From NCBI RefSeq assembly GCF_032598785.1, contig NZ_CP102984.1: a DNA stretch of 64,000 nucleotides, one strand, 5' to 3'. Source of the stretch: Terrisporobacter petrolearius. Its GTDB lineage: Bacteria > Bacillota > Clostridia > Peptostreptococcales > Peptostreptococcaceae. This document shows, piece by piece, positions 48,871 to 58,910 of the stretch (positions are counted from its first letter, which is position 1; every line of letters begins with the position of its first letter). The notes beneath the pieces were generated by a model. The model saw only the letters and a program-made list of their open reading frames with translations. It had not been told where the DNA came from and did not search any database. The position numbers were made by a program, and so were the translations under genes.

Positions 48871-50082
48871 ATGAAAATTTATATAGCAAGGCAACCTATT
48901 TTTAATTGTGATAAATTACTATTTGGATATGAATTATTACATAGAAATAGTAATGAAAATAGATATGCAAACGTTGATGAAGATGAAGCTACAAGAGAGC
49001 TAACTTATAATGTTTTATCAGAATTTGACTTATATTCTTTGATTAAACAAAAACATGGATTTATAAACTTTAATAAAGAATCCTTAATGTCTGATATACC
49101 TTTACTTTTTAATTTTGAGAAGATTATAATTGAAATTTTAGAAAATACTGAAATGGATGAAGAATTAATAGATAGAGTTGCTTTTCTTAAATATAAAAAA
49201 TATAAATTAGCACTTGATGATTTTGTTGATGATGGAACTTATGATGCACTGTTACCTTATATAGACATTATAAAAGTTGAATATAGTCTACTTGATCCAG
49301 ATAAAAGAAGAAATATAGCTAAGAAATACAAAAATAGTAAAAAACTTGTTGCAGAAAGAATAGAAACAGAGGATGATTATATAAATGCAATGAAAGATGG
49401 ATATACTCTATTCCAAGGATATTATTTTAGTAAACCAATAATGATATCAAAAGACAGTCTTTGTATTGCATCATCATCATATTCACGACTATGGGAAGAA
49501 ATATCAAAAGGAAATCCTGATTTTGATGCTTTAGAGGAAATAATAAAATTAGATGTGGGTTTGACTTATAAACTGTTGTCTTTGATGCATACATCTATAT
49601 ATTATAGAGGAACAGAGATTAATTCAGTAAAACAAGCTTTAGTACGTTTGGGAATTACAGAAACCCAAAGATGGATAATGCTTTTGTTTTTACGCGATAT
49701 GACAGGTGAAGATAATGATGAATTTGCAAAATCATCTTTATTTAGAGCAACATTCATGGAAAAAATCATAACTAAATTAGATTATAACTATATGAGACAT
49801 GATGCATATATGGCTGGATTATTATCTTTAATAGATAATATTTTAGAGGAAGATATATTGTCAATTTTGGATTCTTTAGGACTATCTGAAATAATTAAAA
49901 TGGCATTCATAAATAAAGAAGGAGTATTATACGATTCCTTAAAATGTGTAAAAGAATATGAATTAAGCAACTGGGATATAGTTGAGAAATTTAATGAAAA
50001 TTATAACTTAGATAAAGAGACTATTTCGTCTATATATTTAGAGTCATTAAGATATGCGGATTCAATGTTTAGTAAGGTTTAA
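48871..50082 (+). CDS. EAL-HDOD signalling protein (YuxH-like)
   Basis: 403 residues. Residues 1-200 are an EAL-type domain: IARQPIFNCDKLLFGYELL (ELL replaces EAL), INFNKESL, IIEILENTE, LALDDFVDDG, IKVEYSLL, VAERIET and FQGYYFSKP. Residues about 205-395 are an HDOD domain (IIKLDVGLTYKLLSLMHT, GTEINSVKQALVRLGI). Several catalytic acids are present, but the signature Glu-Ala-Leu is altered, so it may bind rather than cleave c-di-GMP. YuxH-type proteins are common in clostridia. Monocistronic with a ggggggc site. Confidence 0.85.
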   Translation: MKIYIARQPIFNCDKLLFGYELLHRNSNENRYANVDEDEATRELTYNVLSEFDLYSLIKQKHGFINFNKESLMSDIPLLFNFEKIIIEILENTEMDEELIDRVAFLKYKKYKLALDDFVDDGTYDALLPYIDIIKVEYSLLDPDKRRNIAKKYKNSKKLVAERIETEDDYINAMKDGYTLFQGYYFSKPIMISKDSLCIASSSYSRLWEEISKGNPDFDALEEIIKLDVGLTYKLLSLMHTSIYYRGTEINSVKQALVRLGITETQRWIMLLFLRDMTGEDNDEFAKSSLFRATFMEKIITKLDYNYMRHDAYMAGLLSLIDNILEEDILSILDSLGLSEIIKMAFINKEGVLYDSLKCVKEYELSNWDIVEKFNENYNLDKETISSIYLESLRYADSMFSKV

Positions 50083-50345
50083 AAAATTTACAATTTGATA
50101 AAATATTAAGGTGATATTTTGAAGTATAAGTTATTTTGAGATATCCCTTTTTTATATACTTTTTTAAACTTATCAATACATATATATAGTATATAAGTAT
50201 TATAATAAAAAAATACAAGATATTTACTGTTTTATATTTAACAAGTTTTGGATAAATTCAAAAAGGTCGTAGATATTAAAGTCTTTTAAATCTATAATTA
50301 GTATTAAAGGGAAATTTTAAGATTATCTTATTTTGGAGGAATATT

Positions 50346-52082
50346 ATGGAGGAAATGAATTTATATAAAAATTTAAATGGTGTGAATACATTAAAATCTG
50401 ATGAAAGTGTAAAGGGAACAATCAGTCATATATGTAAAGACATATTAGATAATACAAAAGCAGACGGCATATCCATATATATTTTCAATAAAAAAGAAAG
50501 TGCTTTAATTCCATACATAGAATTAGGAGATGATATAAAGTATAATAAAGTATTAACTGAAACAAATATTGACATGGAAGAATTAGAAATTATAAAACAG
50601 AAAAGAACGCAATTACATCATAAAGATAGAGTTGAAAAGCTAATAAATAGAAAAAAGCATAAACACTATGAACTAGAAAAATCTTATAAAAACAATATTT
50701 TTAGTACATATAAACTTTCTGTGGATAATGAATTTATAGGAAGTTTACAAATTATTTACAAGGAAGAAACAGTATATAACAATATACCTTATGACTATAT
50801 GAATGGTGTTTGTAAATTGATTTCAATAATTTTAAGAAGTTGGTTATTAAATAAAGAGGTAATTTTAGAAAATCAAAAAAGAACAACAATAGAAAATGAA
50901 CTTGATGAATATTTAGAAAAATCGACAGACTTAGTATGCATATATGATGAAGATAAACGAATTATAAATCTAAGCTCTAGTTGGACTAAAATACTAGGTT
51001 GGACAAAAGAAGAATTATTAAATAAAGGGATATACGATTATGTGTATTTTGAAGATTTAAAAGGGTTAAGTGATATAAACAAATATCTATCAAAATTAAA
51101 TGATAAAAAAGATAGAAAAACTGAAATTAAAACAAGATACTTATGTAAAAATGGGACTTATAAATGGATTCATTGGTATATAGAATACTCGGAAAAAGTA
51201 AGAGGATACTTTGTTACAGGAAAAGATATTACAGAAAAAATAGTTGAGGAAGAAAGACAAAAAAATCTTGAAGAAAGAATAAAGTTAGAAGGTATGAAAT
51301 GTGATTTCTTTACAAATATGTCCCATGAGTTTAAGACTCCTTTAAATATTATTCTAGGAACGATGCAAGTTATGGAAAAGAGTACTGAAAATTATGGTGA
51401 AATACAAAAGGATGATTTATGCAGATATTTAAAAAATATAAAACAAAATTCCTATAGACTTTTAAAGCTGGTAAATAATTTAACTGATATTAGTAAAATG
51501 GATATCGGCTATTATAATATCAGTTTGAGTAATAATAATATAGTAAATATAGTTGAGGATATATGTTTATCCGTAGTGGAGTATGCAAAAAATAAGGGTG
51601 TGGAAATAATATTTGATACAGAATGTGAAGAAATTGAAATGGCTTGTGATCCAGATGCCATAGAAAGGGTAGTATTAAATTTATTATCAAATGCTATTAA
51701 ATATTCACTTAATGAAAATAGCAAAATACTTGTTAATATAAGTCATGATGAAGAGTTTGTTTTTGTAAGTATAAAAGATAATGGACAAGGAATACCAAAG
51801 GATAAACTAGATGTTATTTTTGATAGATTTGGGCAAGTAAATGTAGACATTAAAAGAAGATACGAAAGTAGCGGTATAGGCTTATACCTTGTTCGATCAA
51901 TAATAAAACTACATGGTGGAAATATTAAAGTTGAAAGTGTAGAAAATGAAGGATCTATTTTTACTTTTTTTCTTCCTAAAAATTTAAAAATTAATGATGA
52001 AACAAAAAATATTTCTTCTTTTGAAAAGAATAATTTAAGTATAGAAAAGTGCAAAATTGAATTTTCTGATATATATAATTAA
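50346..52082 (+). CDS. Orphan PAS sensor histidine kinase
   Basis: 578 residues. A GAF-like region (about 20-170) is followed by a PAS domain (about 190-300; STDLVCIYDEDKRIINLSSS, WTKEELLNKGIYDYV). HisKA has the phospho-acceptor His327 in NMSHEFKTPLNIILGTMQV. HATPase_c has LLSNAIKYS, KDNGQGIPKD and SSGIGLYLVRSIIKLHGG. No membrane segment, so the sensor is cytosolic. No response regulator is adjacent. It ends in EKCKIEFSDIYN, nearly the same tail as the kinase at 56336, of which it is a shorter paralogue. Confidence 0.9.
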   Translation: MEEMNLYKNLNGVNTLKSDESVKGTISHICKDILDNTKADGISIYIFNKKESALIPYIELGDDIKYNKVLTETNIDMEELEIIKQKRTQLHHKDRVEKLINRKKHKHYELEKSYKNNIFSTYKLSVDNEFIGSLQIIYKEETVYNNIPYDYMNGVCKLISIILRSWLLNKEVILENQKRTTIENELDEYLEKSTDLVCIYDEDKRIINLSSSWTKILGWTKEELLNKGIYDYVYFEDLKGLSDINKYLSKLNDKKDRKTEIKTRYLCKNGTYKWIHWYIEYSEKVRGYFVTGKDITEKIVEEERQKNLEERIKLEGMKCDFFTNMSHEFKTPLNIILGTMQVMEKSTENYGEIQKDDLCRYLKNIKQNSYRLLKLVNNLTDISKMDIGYYNISLSNNNIVNIVEDICLSVVEYAKNKGVEIIFDTECEEIEMACDPDAIERVVLNLLSNAIKYSLNENSKILVNISHDEEFVFVSIKDNGQGIPKDKLDVIFDRFGQVNVDIKRRYESSGIGLYLVRSIIKLHGGNIKVESVENEGSIFTFFLPKNLKINDETKNISSFEKNNLSIEKCKIEFSDIYN

Positions 52083-52159
52083 CACTTGATATGAACATAT
52101 TTTCTTGGAGTGGTAAATATATATTGTATTTGGTAAGAGACAAAAAGGAGGATGGATGA

Positions 52160-54556
52160 GTGGTAAGATTGAAGAAAATAGTGCTATTTTTAATTTTGAT
52201 GGTCATATCAATTAACATATTTTTATTTAGTGCTTATGCAGAAGATGATGGTTACTACATAAAAAAAATGGACGTAAATGTTGATGTAAATGACAAAAGA
52301 GAATTTAAAATAACAGAAACGATAGATGTGTATTTTAATGAAGAACGACATGGAATTATTAGAAGCATACCTACATCTACAAGATTAGAAGATTACAATA
52401 TAAAAGATGTATCTGTAGTAGGGGCACCATATGAAGTAGAAGATTCCTTTGATATGAAGATTAGAATAGGTGATGAAGATGAAACATTAAGTGGCGATAA
52501 AACTTACAAAATTACATATACCATAGAAAACTACAACGAGGAAAAACCAGAAGGTGATTACATTTATTTCAATGTTTTGGGAGATCAATGGGACACGAGA
52601 ATTGAAAATTTCACCTCTACAATAACTTATCCAAAGGAAGCTAATTTAGATAAAATAAATATTACTGATGGGGAATATGGCAGTAAAGATTCAAAAAACG
52701 TACAATATAAGGTGAAAAAAAATAAAATTTATATCAATTCAATAAATACTATAAAGCCTAATAATGCTATAACAGTAAATGCCATGTTAAATGAGGGTGC
52801 CTTTAAAAATGCTCCCATAAAACAATATCCATATACAATGGAACATCAATTCATAGACATAAATATTACAGATGACAAAAAATATGAAATACAACGTGAT
52901 TTCAAAATAAAAATAAATAAGAATTATTCGGGTGAAGAGAATCTTATGATTGATCTGTGTGACATAATAAAGGGTAAAAATTTTTATTTACTAGATATGA
53001 ATGTAAATGATAAAAGTGTGTCTTACGATGAAAAACATGGAATTATAACTTTAGATAAAAGCAAAGATGAATATAACTTTAAAGTATCATATACAATTGA
53101 ACCTAGGCTTAGTGATGATATTGTTTTTAATATAGTAGAAACAACTTTAGATGGAAAATTAGAAAAACTGAAAGTAAATGTAAATTCTCCCTTTCTAATA
53201 AATAATGCAGTTGTGGATTTTAATGAAAAAGGAGCCAATTATGGTACTGATAGATTTAATTTAGAAAAAAATGATAATAATGTAATATTTACAAATAAAA
53301 ATACTATATATGATGGGGAAGATGTAAAGCTAAGTCTTGATATAGATGAAAACTTATTTGTAAGACCTTTGCCTGTATCTGCAAATGTTGTTAAGTTTAC
53401 AACACCTGTTATATTACTTATTATTGTGTTTTTATATTTTAGATTTAAAGATAAAAATCCTGTAACACCAGTGGTTCAATTTTATCCGCCTGGATCTATG
53501 AATAGTGCAGAAGTTGCCTATGGTTTCAATGAAAGTATTAGCAACTCACAAGTTACCTCATTATTATTTTATTGGGCCAGTGAAGGTTATATAAAAATAA
53601 TTATGAAGGAAAATGACAAGTTTACTATTGAAAAATTAAAAGAAATAGGTATTAACCATAAACCTTATGAAAAAAAATTATTTAATAGTTTATTTAAATA
53701 TGGTGATGGTAAAAAAGTAACTGGTGATAAATTAAAAACTTATTTTGGAGAAGAAGTAAGTAAGGCAGTAAAAGGTGTTACAGAAGAATTTAAATATGAG
53801 AAAAAACTGAGAGATAGTGCTTCTAAAAAATCAGGGTTTATGTTAAGTATAATCTCTGCAATACCTCTAATATCATGTATGATGGTGGCTAGAGAAGTTG
53901 ATCATGGATCCATAGCAGGAGGTATTATATTCAGCATCATATTATTAGTTGTACACTTTGTATTTTACTTGATTTTTTATCAATCATTAAAGAAAAGACA
54001 TGGATTAATTAAGAAAAATAATAAAATTATTGGTGTAATTGTTATTAGCTGTATTTATTTAATTGTAATAAGATTACCATTTTTATTTTCTGACTTAGAT
54101 GAGTTTATAATAATGTTTAGTATAGTAGTATCATTAATTGGAAATATCTTAAGTAGTTGTGTTCCAAAACGAAGTGATTATGGTAAAGAATTACTAGGTG
54201 AAATAGTAGGATTTAGAAACTTTATGGAAGTAGCAGAAAAAGAAAGGTTGGAAGCTTTGCTAGAAGAGGATCCAGAATATTTTTATAATACACTTCCATA
54301 TGCCCAGGTTCTTGGAGTAACTAAAAAGTGGACGGATAAGTTTAAGGATATTTCTATGGAGCAACCATCTTACTATGATACTTATTATCCATTAAATAAC
54401 TATATTGCTTTAAATATGTTTGTGAATAACTTAAATAAAGTAGAATCTACAGTAAGCCATACTATAGATACTTCTTCTGGTAGCTCAGGAGGAGGATTCG
54501 GAGGTGGCGGATTTAGTGGAGGGGGCTCTGGTGGTGGTGGAGGCTCAAGTTGGTAG
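52160..54556 (+). CDS. DUF2207 membrane protein with Gly-rich tail
   Basis: 798 residues. GTG start with aaggagg eight bases upstream. A signal peptide (KKIVLFLILMVISINIFLF, cleaved near AYAED) leads into an external beta-rich DUF2207 domain (residues about 30-400; NEERHGIIRSIPTSTRLED). A helix near 410-430 and three more at about 555-650 follow, then a cytosolic stretch. The C-terminus is GGGFGGGGFSGGG-like and ends SSW, characteristic of the family. DUF2207 and LemA genes are often paired, and lemA lies 43 bp downstream here. Function unknown, probably envelope related. Confidence 0.88.
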   Translation: MVRLKKIVLFLILMVISINIFLFSAYAEDDGYYIKKMDVNVDVNDKREFKITETIDVYFNEERHGIIRSIPTSTRLEDYNIKDVSVVGAPYEVEDSFDMKIRIGDEDETLSGDKTYKITYTIENYNEEKPEGDYIYFNVLGDQWDTRIENFTSTITYPKEANLDKINITDGEYGSKDSKNVQYKVKKNKIYINSINTIKPNNAITVNAMLNEGAFKNAPIKQYPYTMEHQFIDINITDDKKYEIQRDFKIKINKNYSGEENLMIDLCDIIKGKNFYLLDMNVNDKSVSYDEKHGIITLDKSKDEYNFKVSYTIEPRLSDDIVFNIVETTLDGKLEKLKVNVNSPFLINNAVVDFNEKGANYGTDRFNLEKNDNNVIFTNKNTIYDGEDVKLSLDIDENLFVRPLPVSANVVKFTTPVILLIIVFLYFRFKDKNPVTPVVQFYPPGSMNSAEVAYGFNESISNSQVTSLLFYWASEGYIKIIMKENDKFTIEKLKEIGINHKPYEKKLFNSLFKYGDGKKVTGDKLKTYFGEEVSKAVKGVTEEFKYEKKLRDSASKKSGFMLSIISAIPLISCMMVAREVDHGSIAGGIIFSIILLVVHFVFYLIFYQSLKKRHGLIKKNNKIIGVIVISCIYLIVIRLPFLFSDLDEFIIMFSIVVSLIGNILSSCVPKRSDYGKELLGEIVGFRNFMEVAEKERLEALLEEDPEYFYNTLPYAQVLGVTKKWTDKFKDISMEQPSYYDTYYPLNNYIALNMFVNNLNKVESTVSHTIDTSSGSSGGGFGGGGFSGGGSGGGGGSSW

Positions 54557-54598
54557 AATTAAATAAATAAAAAAGTATAATAAAATGGAGGTGAAATA

Positions 54599-55147
54599 AT
54601 GACGTGGATTATTATATTAGTAATAGCAGCTGTTGCTGTAATATGGGGTGTTTCAACGTACAATAAACTTGTATCACTTAGAGTGAATGTTAAAGAAGGA
54701 TTTTCTACTATAGACGTATTCTTAAAGAAAAGATACGATCTTATACCTAATTTAGTAGAAACAGTAAAAGGATATGCATCTCATGAAAAAGAAACTTTGC
54801 AAAATGTAGTCCAGGCAAGAGGAAATGCTATTTCAAGTTCTCCCCAATATAAGGCAAAATATGAAGGAGAATTGTCAAATGCATTAAGTAGATTGTTAAT
54901 GATTTCTGAAAACTATCCAGATTTAAAAGCTGATAATCAGTTTATTAACTTACAAAAGGAATTACAAAATATAGAATCAGAAATTGAAAAATCAAGACGA
55001 TATTATAATGGAACAGTAAAGAATCTTAATAAAACTGTACAAAGTGTACCAAGTTGTGTAATTGCAAGTTTATTTAAATTTAAAGAAGAACCTTTCTTCG
55101 AATTGGAAAACAATGCAGAAAGAGAAAATATTAAGGTTAAATTCTAG
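54599..55147 (+). CDS. LemA family protein
   Basis: 182 residues. One N-terminal transmembrane helix (WIIILVIAAVAVIWGVSTYN) precedes a helical bundle. Family marks: STIDVFLKKRYDLIPNLVETVKGY, ENYPDLKADNQFINLQKEL and RRYYNGTVKNLNKTV with VPSCVIASLFKF. LemA proteins are of unknown function and commonly lie next to DUF2207 genes. The tggaggtg site is strong. Followed by a terminator. Confidence 0.92.
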   Translation: MTWIIILVIAAVAVIWGVSTYNKLVSLRVNVKEGFSTIDVFLKKRYDLIPNLVETVKGYASHEKETLQNVVQARGNAISSSPQYKAKYEGELSNALSRLLMISENYPDLKADNQFINLQKELQNIESEIEKSRRYYNGTVKNLNKTVQSVPSCVIASLFKFKEEPFFELENNAERENIKVKF

Positions 55148-55191
55148 ATTTAAAAATAACAAAATCAATAAAATAAAATATTAATCATATA

Positions 55192-55227
55192 AAAAAGCCA
55201 TTGGAAAATAAACCCAATGACTTTTTT
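55192..55227 (+). terminator. Terminator after lemA
   Basis: CATTGG / CCAATG core extended by G-C and A-T pairs (one mismatch), then six T. Confidence 0.75.
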
Positions 55228-55295
55228 GTATGTTAGGAAATTGATAGCTGGAACTTATTTAGAAAATATACAAATGTATTTTTGAGAAAGATCGT

Positions 55296-55346
55296 TGCCT
55301 GAAATTTCATAGGGCCCACCCAGTGACTTAAACGAAGGGAATTTTT
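55296..55346 (+). promoter_or_regulatory. Unassigned conserved motif, copy B (upstream of rubrerythrin)
   Basis: The 31-nt core at 55316-55346 (CCACCCAGTGACTTAAACG, then AAGGGAATTTTT) is 27/31 identical to 44954-44984. It is preceded by a hairpin CCTGAAATTTCATAGG. It lies about 185 bp before the gene. Nothing else clear was seen in the 384-bp gap besides a terminator and candidate promoter elements (TTGACT near 55482). Confidence 0.55.
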
Positions 55347-55531
55347 TATGAACAATAAATAATTTAATAGCTTGATATAATGTGACTGTGTAAATAATTT
55401 TAAAATTTAATTTAAAAACTCTGTTTAAGGCAAAAGATGACGGGTATATATAAAATTGTAAGTAAGTATTAACATTTAAAATTGACTACTAAAATTGAGA
55501 GAATATAAATAAAAAACGGAGGAAATGAAAA

Positions 55532-56083
55532 ATGAAAAAATTTGTTTGTACAGTATGTGGTTATATATATGAAGGAGAAACTGTTCCAGAAATATGTCCA
55601 GTATGTAAAGTAGGATCTGATAAGTTTGAAGAAATGAAAGGTGAAAGAAACTGGGCTGATGAGCATAGAATAGGTGTAGCTCAAGGAGTAGATGAAGAGG
55701 TTGTTGAAGGCCTAAGAGCTAACTTTGTTGGAGAATGTACAGAAGTAGGAATGTACTTAGCTATGTCAAGACAAGCTGACAGGGAAGGACATCCAGAAGT
55801 TGCAGAAGCTTACAAAAGAATAGCTTTCGAAGAAGCAGAACATGCTGCTAAATTTGCTGAATTATTAGGTGAAGTAGTAGTTGCTGATACTAAGAAAAAC
55901 TTAGAAGCTAGAGTTGAAGCAGAATACGGAGCTACTGAAGGAAAGTTAAAAATAGCCAAGAGAGCGAAAGAACTAGGATTAGATGCTATACATGATACAG
56001 TTCATGAAATGTGCAAAGATGAAGCTAGACATGGTAAAGCATTCTTAGGATTATTAGAAAGACATTTTGGAAAACAAGATTAA
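55532..56083 (+). CDS. Reverse rubrerythrin (NADH peroxidase-type)
   Basis: 183 residues. A rubredoxin-like domain comes first (CTVCGYIYEG and CPVCKVG), followed by the four-helix diiron domain with ECTEVGMYL, EEAEHAAKF, EVEAEYGATEG and CKDEARHGK. This reversed order is the reverse rubrerythrin (revRbr) form found in clostridia, where it reduces H2O2 and O2 with electrons from NADH via rubredoxin reductase. A good acggagga site precedes ATG. Codon use is biased toward common codons, as in highly expressed genes. Monocistronic. Confidence 0.93.
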   Translation: MKKFVCTVCGYIYEGETVPEICPVCKVGSDKFEEMKGERNWADEHRIGVAQGVDEEVVEGLRANFVGECTEVGMYLAMSRQADREGHPEVAEAYKRIAFEEAEHAAKFAELLGEVVVADTKKNLEARVEAEYGATEGKLKIAKRAKELGLDAIHDTVHEMCKDEARHGKAFLGLLERHFGKQD

Positions 56084-56100
56084 TATAAAAAAGTCTAATA

Positions 56101-56143
56101 AAGGGATAGAAAACTATTATATGATAGTGTTCTATCCCTTTTA
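56101..56143 (+). terminator. Terminator after the rubrerythrin gene
   Basis: AAGGGATAGAA / TTCTATCCCTT, 11-bp perfect stem extended in the loop by AACTAT / ATAGT. Confidence 0.85.
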
Positions 56144-56335
56144 TTATGCAATTTAATTTGGATTTTAATATATATGTAATAAATAATAATTTTAAAAATT
56201 AAAATTATTATTTATTAAAAAACTGGCAACATATGGTGTAACTTAACAAATGATATAAAACAATGTAGAAATATGTTAAAATATGAATTAATAATACAGA
56301 AATATTATTACTAATAAGGCAAGAGGGGATTAGAA

Positions 56336-58732
56336 ATGTTATCAATATACAATAAAATTAGTGACTATATTGTTGTGCTAAACTATATGGGGGATATAAT
56401 TTTTTGTAATGAAAGCTTTTTAAAACGATTGAATTACAATAAAGAAGATTTGCTAAATTCAAATATTTTTAAAATAGTAAAAAGTAAAGAACATAATATT
56501 ATAAACAAACTTATAGAAATGAAAGATGAAAATAAAATCTTGAATTTTTATTCTAAATCTAATGAAATAGTCAAAGTTAATTCTAATGTTACTATAGAAT
56601 ATTTTAATAATGAAAAAGGTATTTTTATAGTAGGTAATGAAGTTAATTCAAAATCATATACAATGGAAATGTTAGAAGACCTTTTAGATAATATTAGAAT
56701 ATCTACATTTGTTATAAATGAGAATGGAAAGTATTTATACGTTAACAAATCGTTCGCAAATATGTTTGATTTGACAAGAGAAGAGATTATAGGAAAATAT
56801 AATAGTAATTATAGGAAAAATGAAATTTGTGAAGGATTTGAACTTAATAATAAAGCCATATGTGAGAATAAAAAACCTAAAGTATTTGACGAAAAATTAA
56901 TAGCTGATCATAATATTCAGTGGAATCAAACCTATAAATGTCCAGTATACGATGAAAATAAAAAATTTAAATACATTATTGCTACTTCTGAAAAAATGAA
57001 TTTATCAAAAAATGATTCGGAAGACTTATACAAGAACTTTAACAGAACAATAATTAAAAGTGATTACAATGATATTAAGAAAAGCAATACTGATTTGAAG
57101 AAAGTACTAAGTAATATTGGGCAACGAATACTTGATTACACCCAGGCAGATGGTCTATCAATACTAATATATGATAATAATAAACAAGGTTTAGTACCAT
57201 TTATAAAATTAAAAAATTCTAATAAATATCTTAAAAATTTAAAATTTATACCGTGTAAAATAGATGAGTTATATTCAAGTAAATATAAAAATTATTTTAA
57301 TATTATGTACTGTAAGTCAAAAATAAAAAGCTTACCAATTTGGGATAAAATATGTATGGATGGTTTGGATTATGTAGGTAACTATAGAATAGAGTTGAGT
57401 AATGAATTTATTGGAATTATATCATTAAGTTATGGTAATGATAATTCACCTAAATACAACTATGATGAGTTTATGAAACATATATGTAATAAAATAGCCA
57501 TGATAGTTAAAAATGTTAGACTTTCAAACCAGGTATTTGTTGAAAATACAATGCGTAAGTATACGGAAAAAGAGTTGGAACAGTATTTAAAAGTTTCTGC
57601 TGATTTAGTATCCATGGTTGGAAATGATACATATTTTAAAAGAATTAGTCCAAACTGGAATAAAGTTTTAGGGTGGACAGAAGAAGAATTATTATCGAAG
57701 CCAATACAAGAAATTGTTCATCCTGAAGATATAGAGCGTTTTAAGGATAAAAATTATTTAGGTAAAGATGGTGAGATTACTAGGCGTATTATTCGTTTTA
57801 GACATAAGAAAGGTTACTATGTTCATCTTGAATGGAGTAGTATGTACATATCTAATCAAGAATTATATGTGACATCAGCAAGAGATATTACAAATAAATT
57901 AGAAATAGAAAAAGAAAAAAGAAAATTACAAGAAGCTGTTCAATTAGAAATTGTAAAAAATGAATTTTTTTCAAATATATCTCATGAATTTAGAACGCCA
58001 ATAAATATTTTACTAGGAACGATGCAACTTATTAATAAAAATATTGAAAGAAATAATATTGATGTAGAAAATCTAAAGAAACATCTTAATTATATAAAGC
58101 AAAATTCATATAGGTTATTAAGGTTAGTGAATAATTTAATAGATATAAGCAAGATGGATACAGGAGTCTATGAACTAAGAGCATCTAATCAAAATATTAT
58201 TAATGTAATTGAAGATATAACTCTTTCTGTGGCAGAGTACACAAGAAATAATAATATAAATCTTATATTTGATACGAATGTAGAAGAGTTAATTACTTTT
58301 TGTGATCCAGATAAAATAGAAAGAATTATGTTAAATCTTTTATCAAATGCTGTAAAATTTACACCTGAGAATGGATGCATTAAAGTTGATATTAATGCGA
58401 CTGAAAAAGAGGTGATTGTTTCAGTAAGTGATACTGGGATCGGAATTCCAGAAGATAAGATAGATATTATATTCAATAGATTTGGACAAGTTGATGGTTC
58501 TTTTAATAGGATGTGTGAAGGTAGTGGGATAGGATTATCACTTGTGAAAAATTTGGTTGAAATGCATGAAGGAAAGGTTTGTGTGAAAAGTAAGGTTAAT
58601 GAAGGATCGAAGTTTATATTTACAATTCCTATTAAGATGAAAGAAGAAAATAATAAAGACTATGATTTTGATAGAAAATTTAAGCACGTAGAAAGATGTG
58701 ATATAGAGTTTTCAGATATATATAACGTGTAA
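56336..58732 (+). CDS. Orphan multi-PAS sensor histidine kinase
   Basis: 798 residues. Three PAS-like regions (about 5-100, 115-215 and 415-525), with the first two probably sensory; a GAF-like region lies at about 245-400. HisKA has His550 in NISHEFRTPINILLGTMQL, and HATPase_c has LLSNAVKFT, SDTGIGIPED and GSGIGLSLVKNLVEMH. The third PAS (SADLVSMVGNDTYFKRISPN, LGWTEEELLSKPIQEIVHPE) is close to that of the kinase at 50346. The tail is ERCDIEFSDIYNV. No membrane helix and no adjacent response regulator. The ligand is unknown. Confidence 0.88.
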   Translation: MLSIYNKISDYIVVLNYMGDIIFCNESFLKRLNYNKEDLLNSNIFKIVKSKEHNIINKLIEMKDENKILNFYSKSNEIVKVNSNVTIEYFNNEKGIFIVGNEVNSKSYTMEMLEDLLDNIRISTFVINENGKYLYVNKSFANMFDLTREEIIGKYNSNYRKNEICEGFELNNKAICENKKPKVFDEKLIADHNIQWNQTYKCPVYDENKKFKYIIATSEKMNLSKNDSEDLYKNFNRTIIKSDYNDIKKSNTDLKKVLSNIGQRILDYTQADGLSILIYDNNKQGLVPFIKLKNSNKYLKNLKFIPCKIDELYSSKYKNYFNIMYCKSKIKSLPIWDKICMDGLDYVGNYRIELSNEFIGIISLSYGNDNSPKYNYDEFMKHICNKIAMIVKNVRLSNQVFVENTMRKYTEKELEQYLKVSADLVSMVGNDTYFKRISPNWNKVLGWTEEELLSKPIQEIVHPEDIERFKDKNYLGKDGEITRRIIRFRHKKGYYVHLEWSSMYISNQELYVTSARDITNKLEIEKEKRKLQEAVQLEIVKNEFFSNISHEFRTPINILLGTMQLINKNIERNNIDVENLKKHLNYIKQNSYRLLRLVNNLIDISKMDTGVYELRASNQNIINVIEDITLSVAEYTRNNNINLIFDTNVEELITFCDPDKIERIMLNLLSNAVKFTPENGCIKVDINATEKEVIVSVSDTGIGIPEDKIDIIFNRFGQVDGSFNRMCEGSGIGLSLVKNLVEMHEGKVCVKSKVNEGSKFIFTIPIKMKEENNKDYDFDRKFKHVERCDIEFSDIYNV

Positions 58733-58762
58733 ATTAAAAGTATTTTAAAATACTAAACTGTA

Positions 58763-58795
58763 AAAACCTCCTATGCTATAGGGGGGTTTTATTTT
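58763..58795 (+). terminator. Terminator after the second histidine kinase
   Basis: AAAACCTCCTAT / ATAGGGGGGTTTT with T-rich flank. A short 3-nt loop. Confidence 0.75.
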
Positions 58796-58852
58796 GTTAA
58801 TTTATTATTTTTGTAAAAATATAGAAATTTTTGTTGTAGTTATGCTACAATG

Positions 58853-58889
58853 GTTACAAAAGGGTTACAAAAATTACGGAAAAGTTACA
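58853..58889 (+). promoter_or_regulatory. WalR-like box upstream of the wall hydrolase
   Basis: GTTACA-N5-GTTACA (58853-58869), the complement of the WalR consensus TGTWAH-N5-TGTWAH, plus a third GTTACA at 58884-58889. It lies just before an NlpC/P60 hydrolase gene, the usual kind of WalRK target. Confidence 0.6.
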
Positions 58890-58910
58890 AAATGAGGTGA
58901 TGTGTGGAAT

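Noticed and set aside
58841..58889. Short CRISPR-like or iteron repeats (GTTACA copies)
   Set aside because: Only three 6-bp copies with uneven spacing. The 5-bp spacing of the first two fits a WalR site better.
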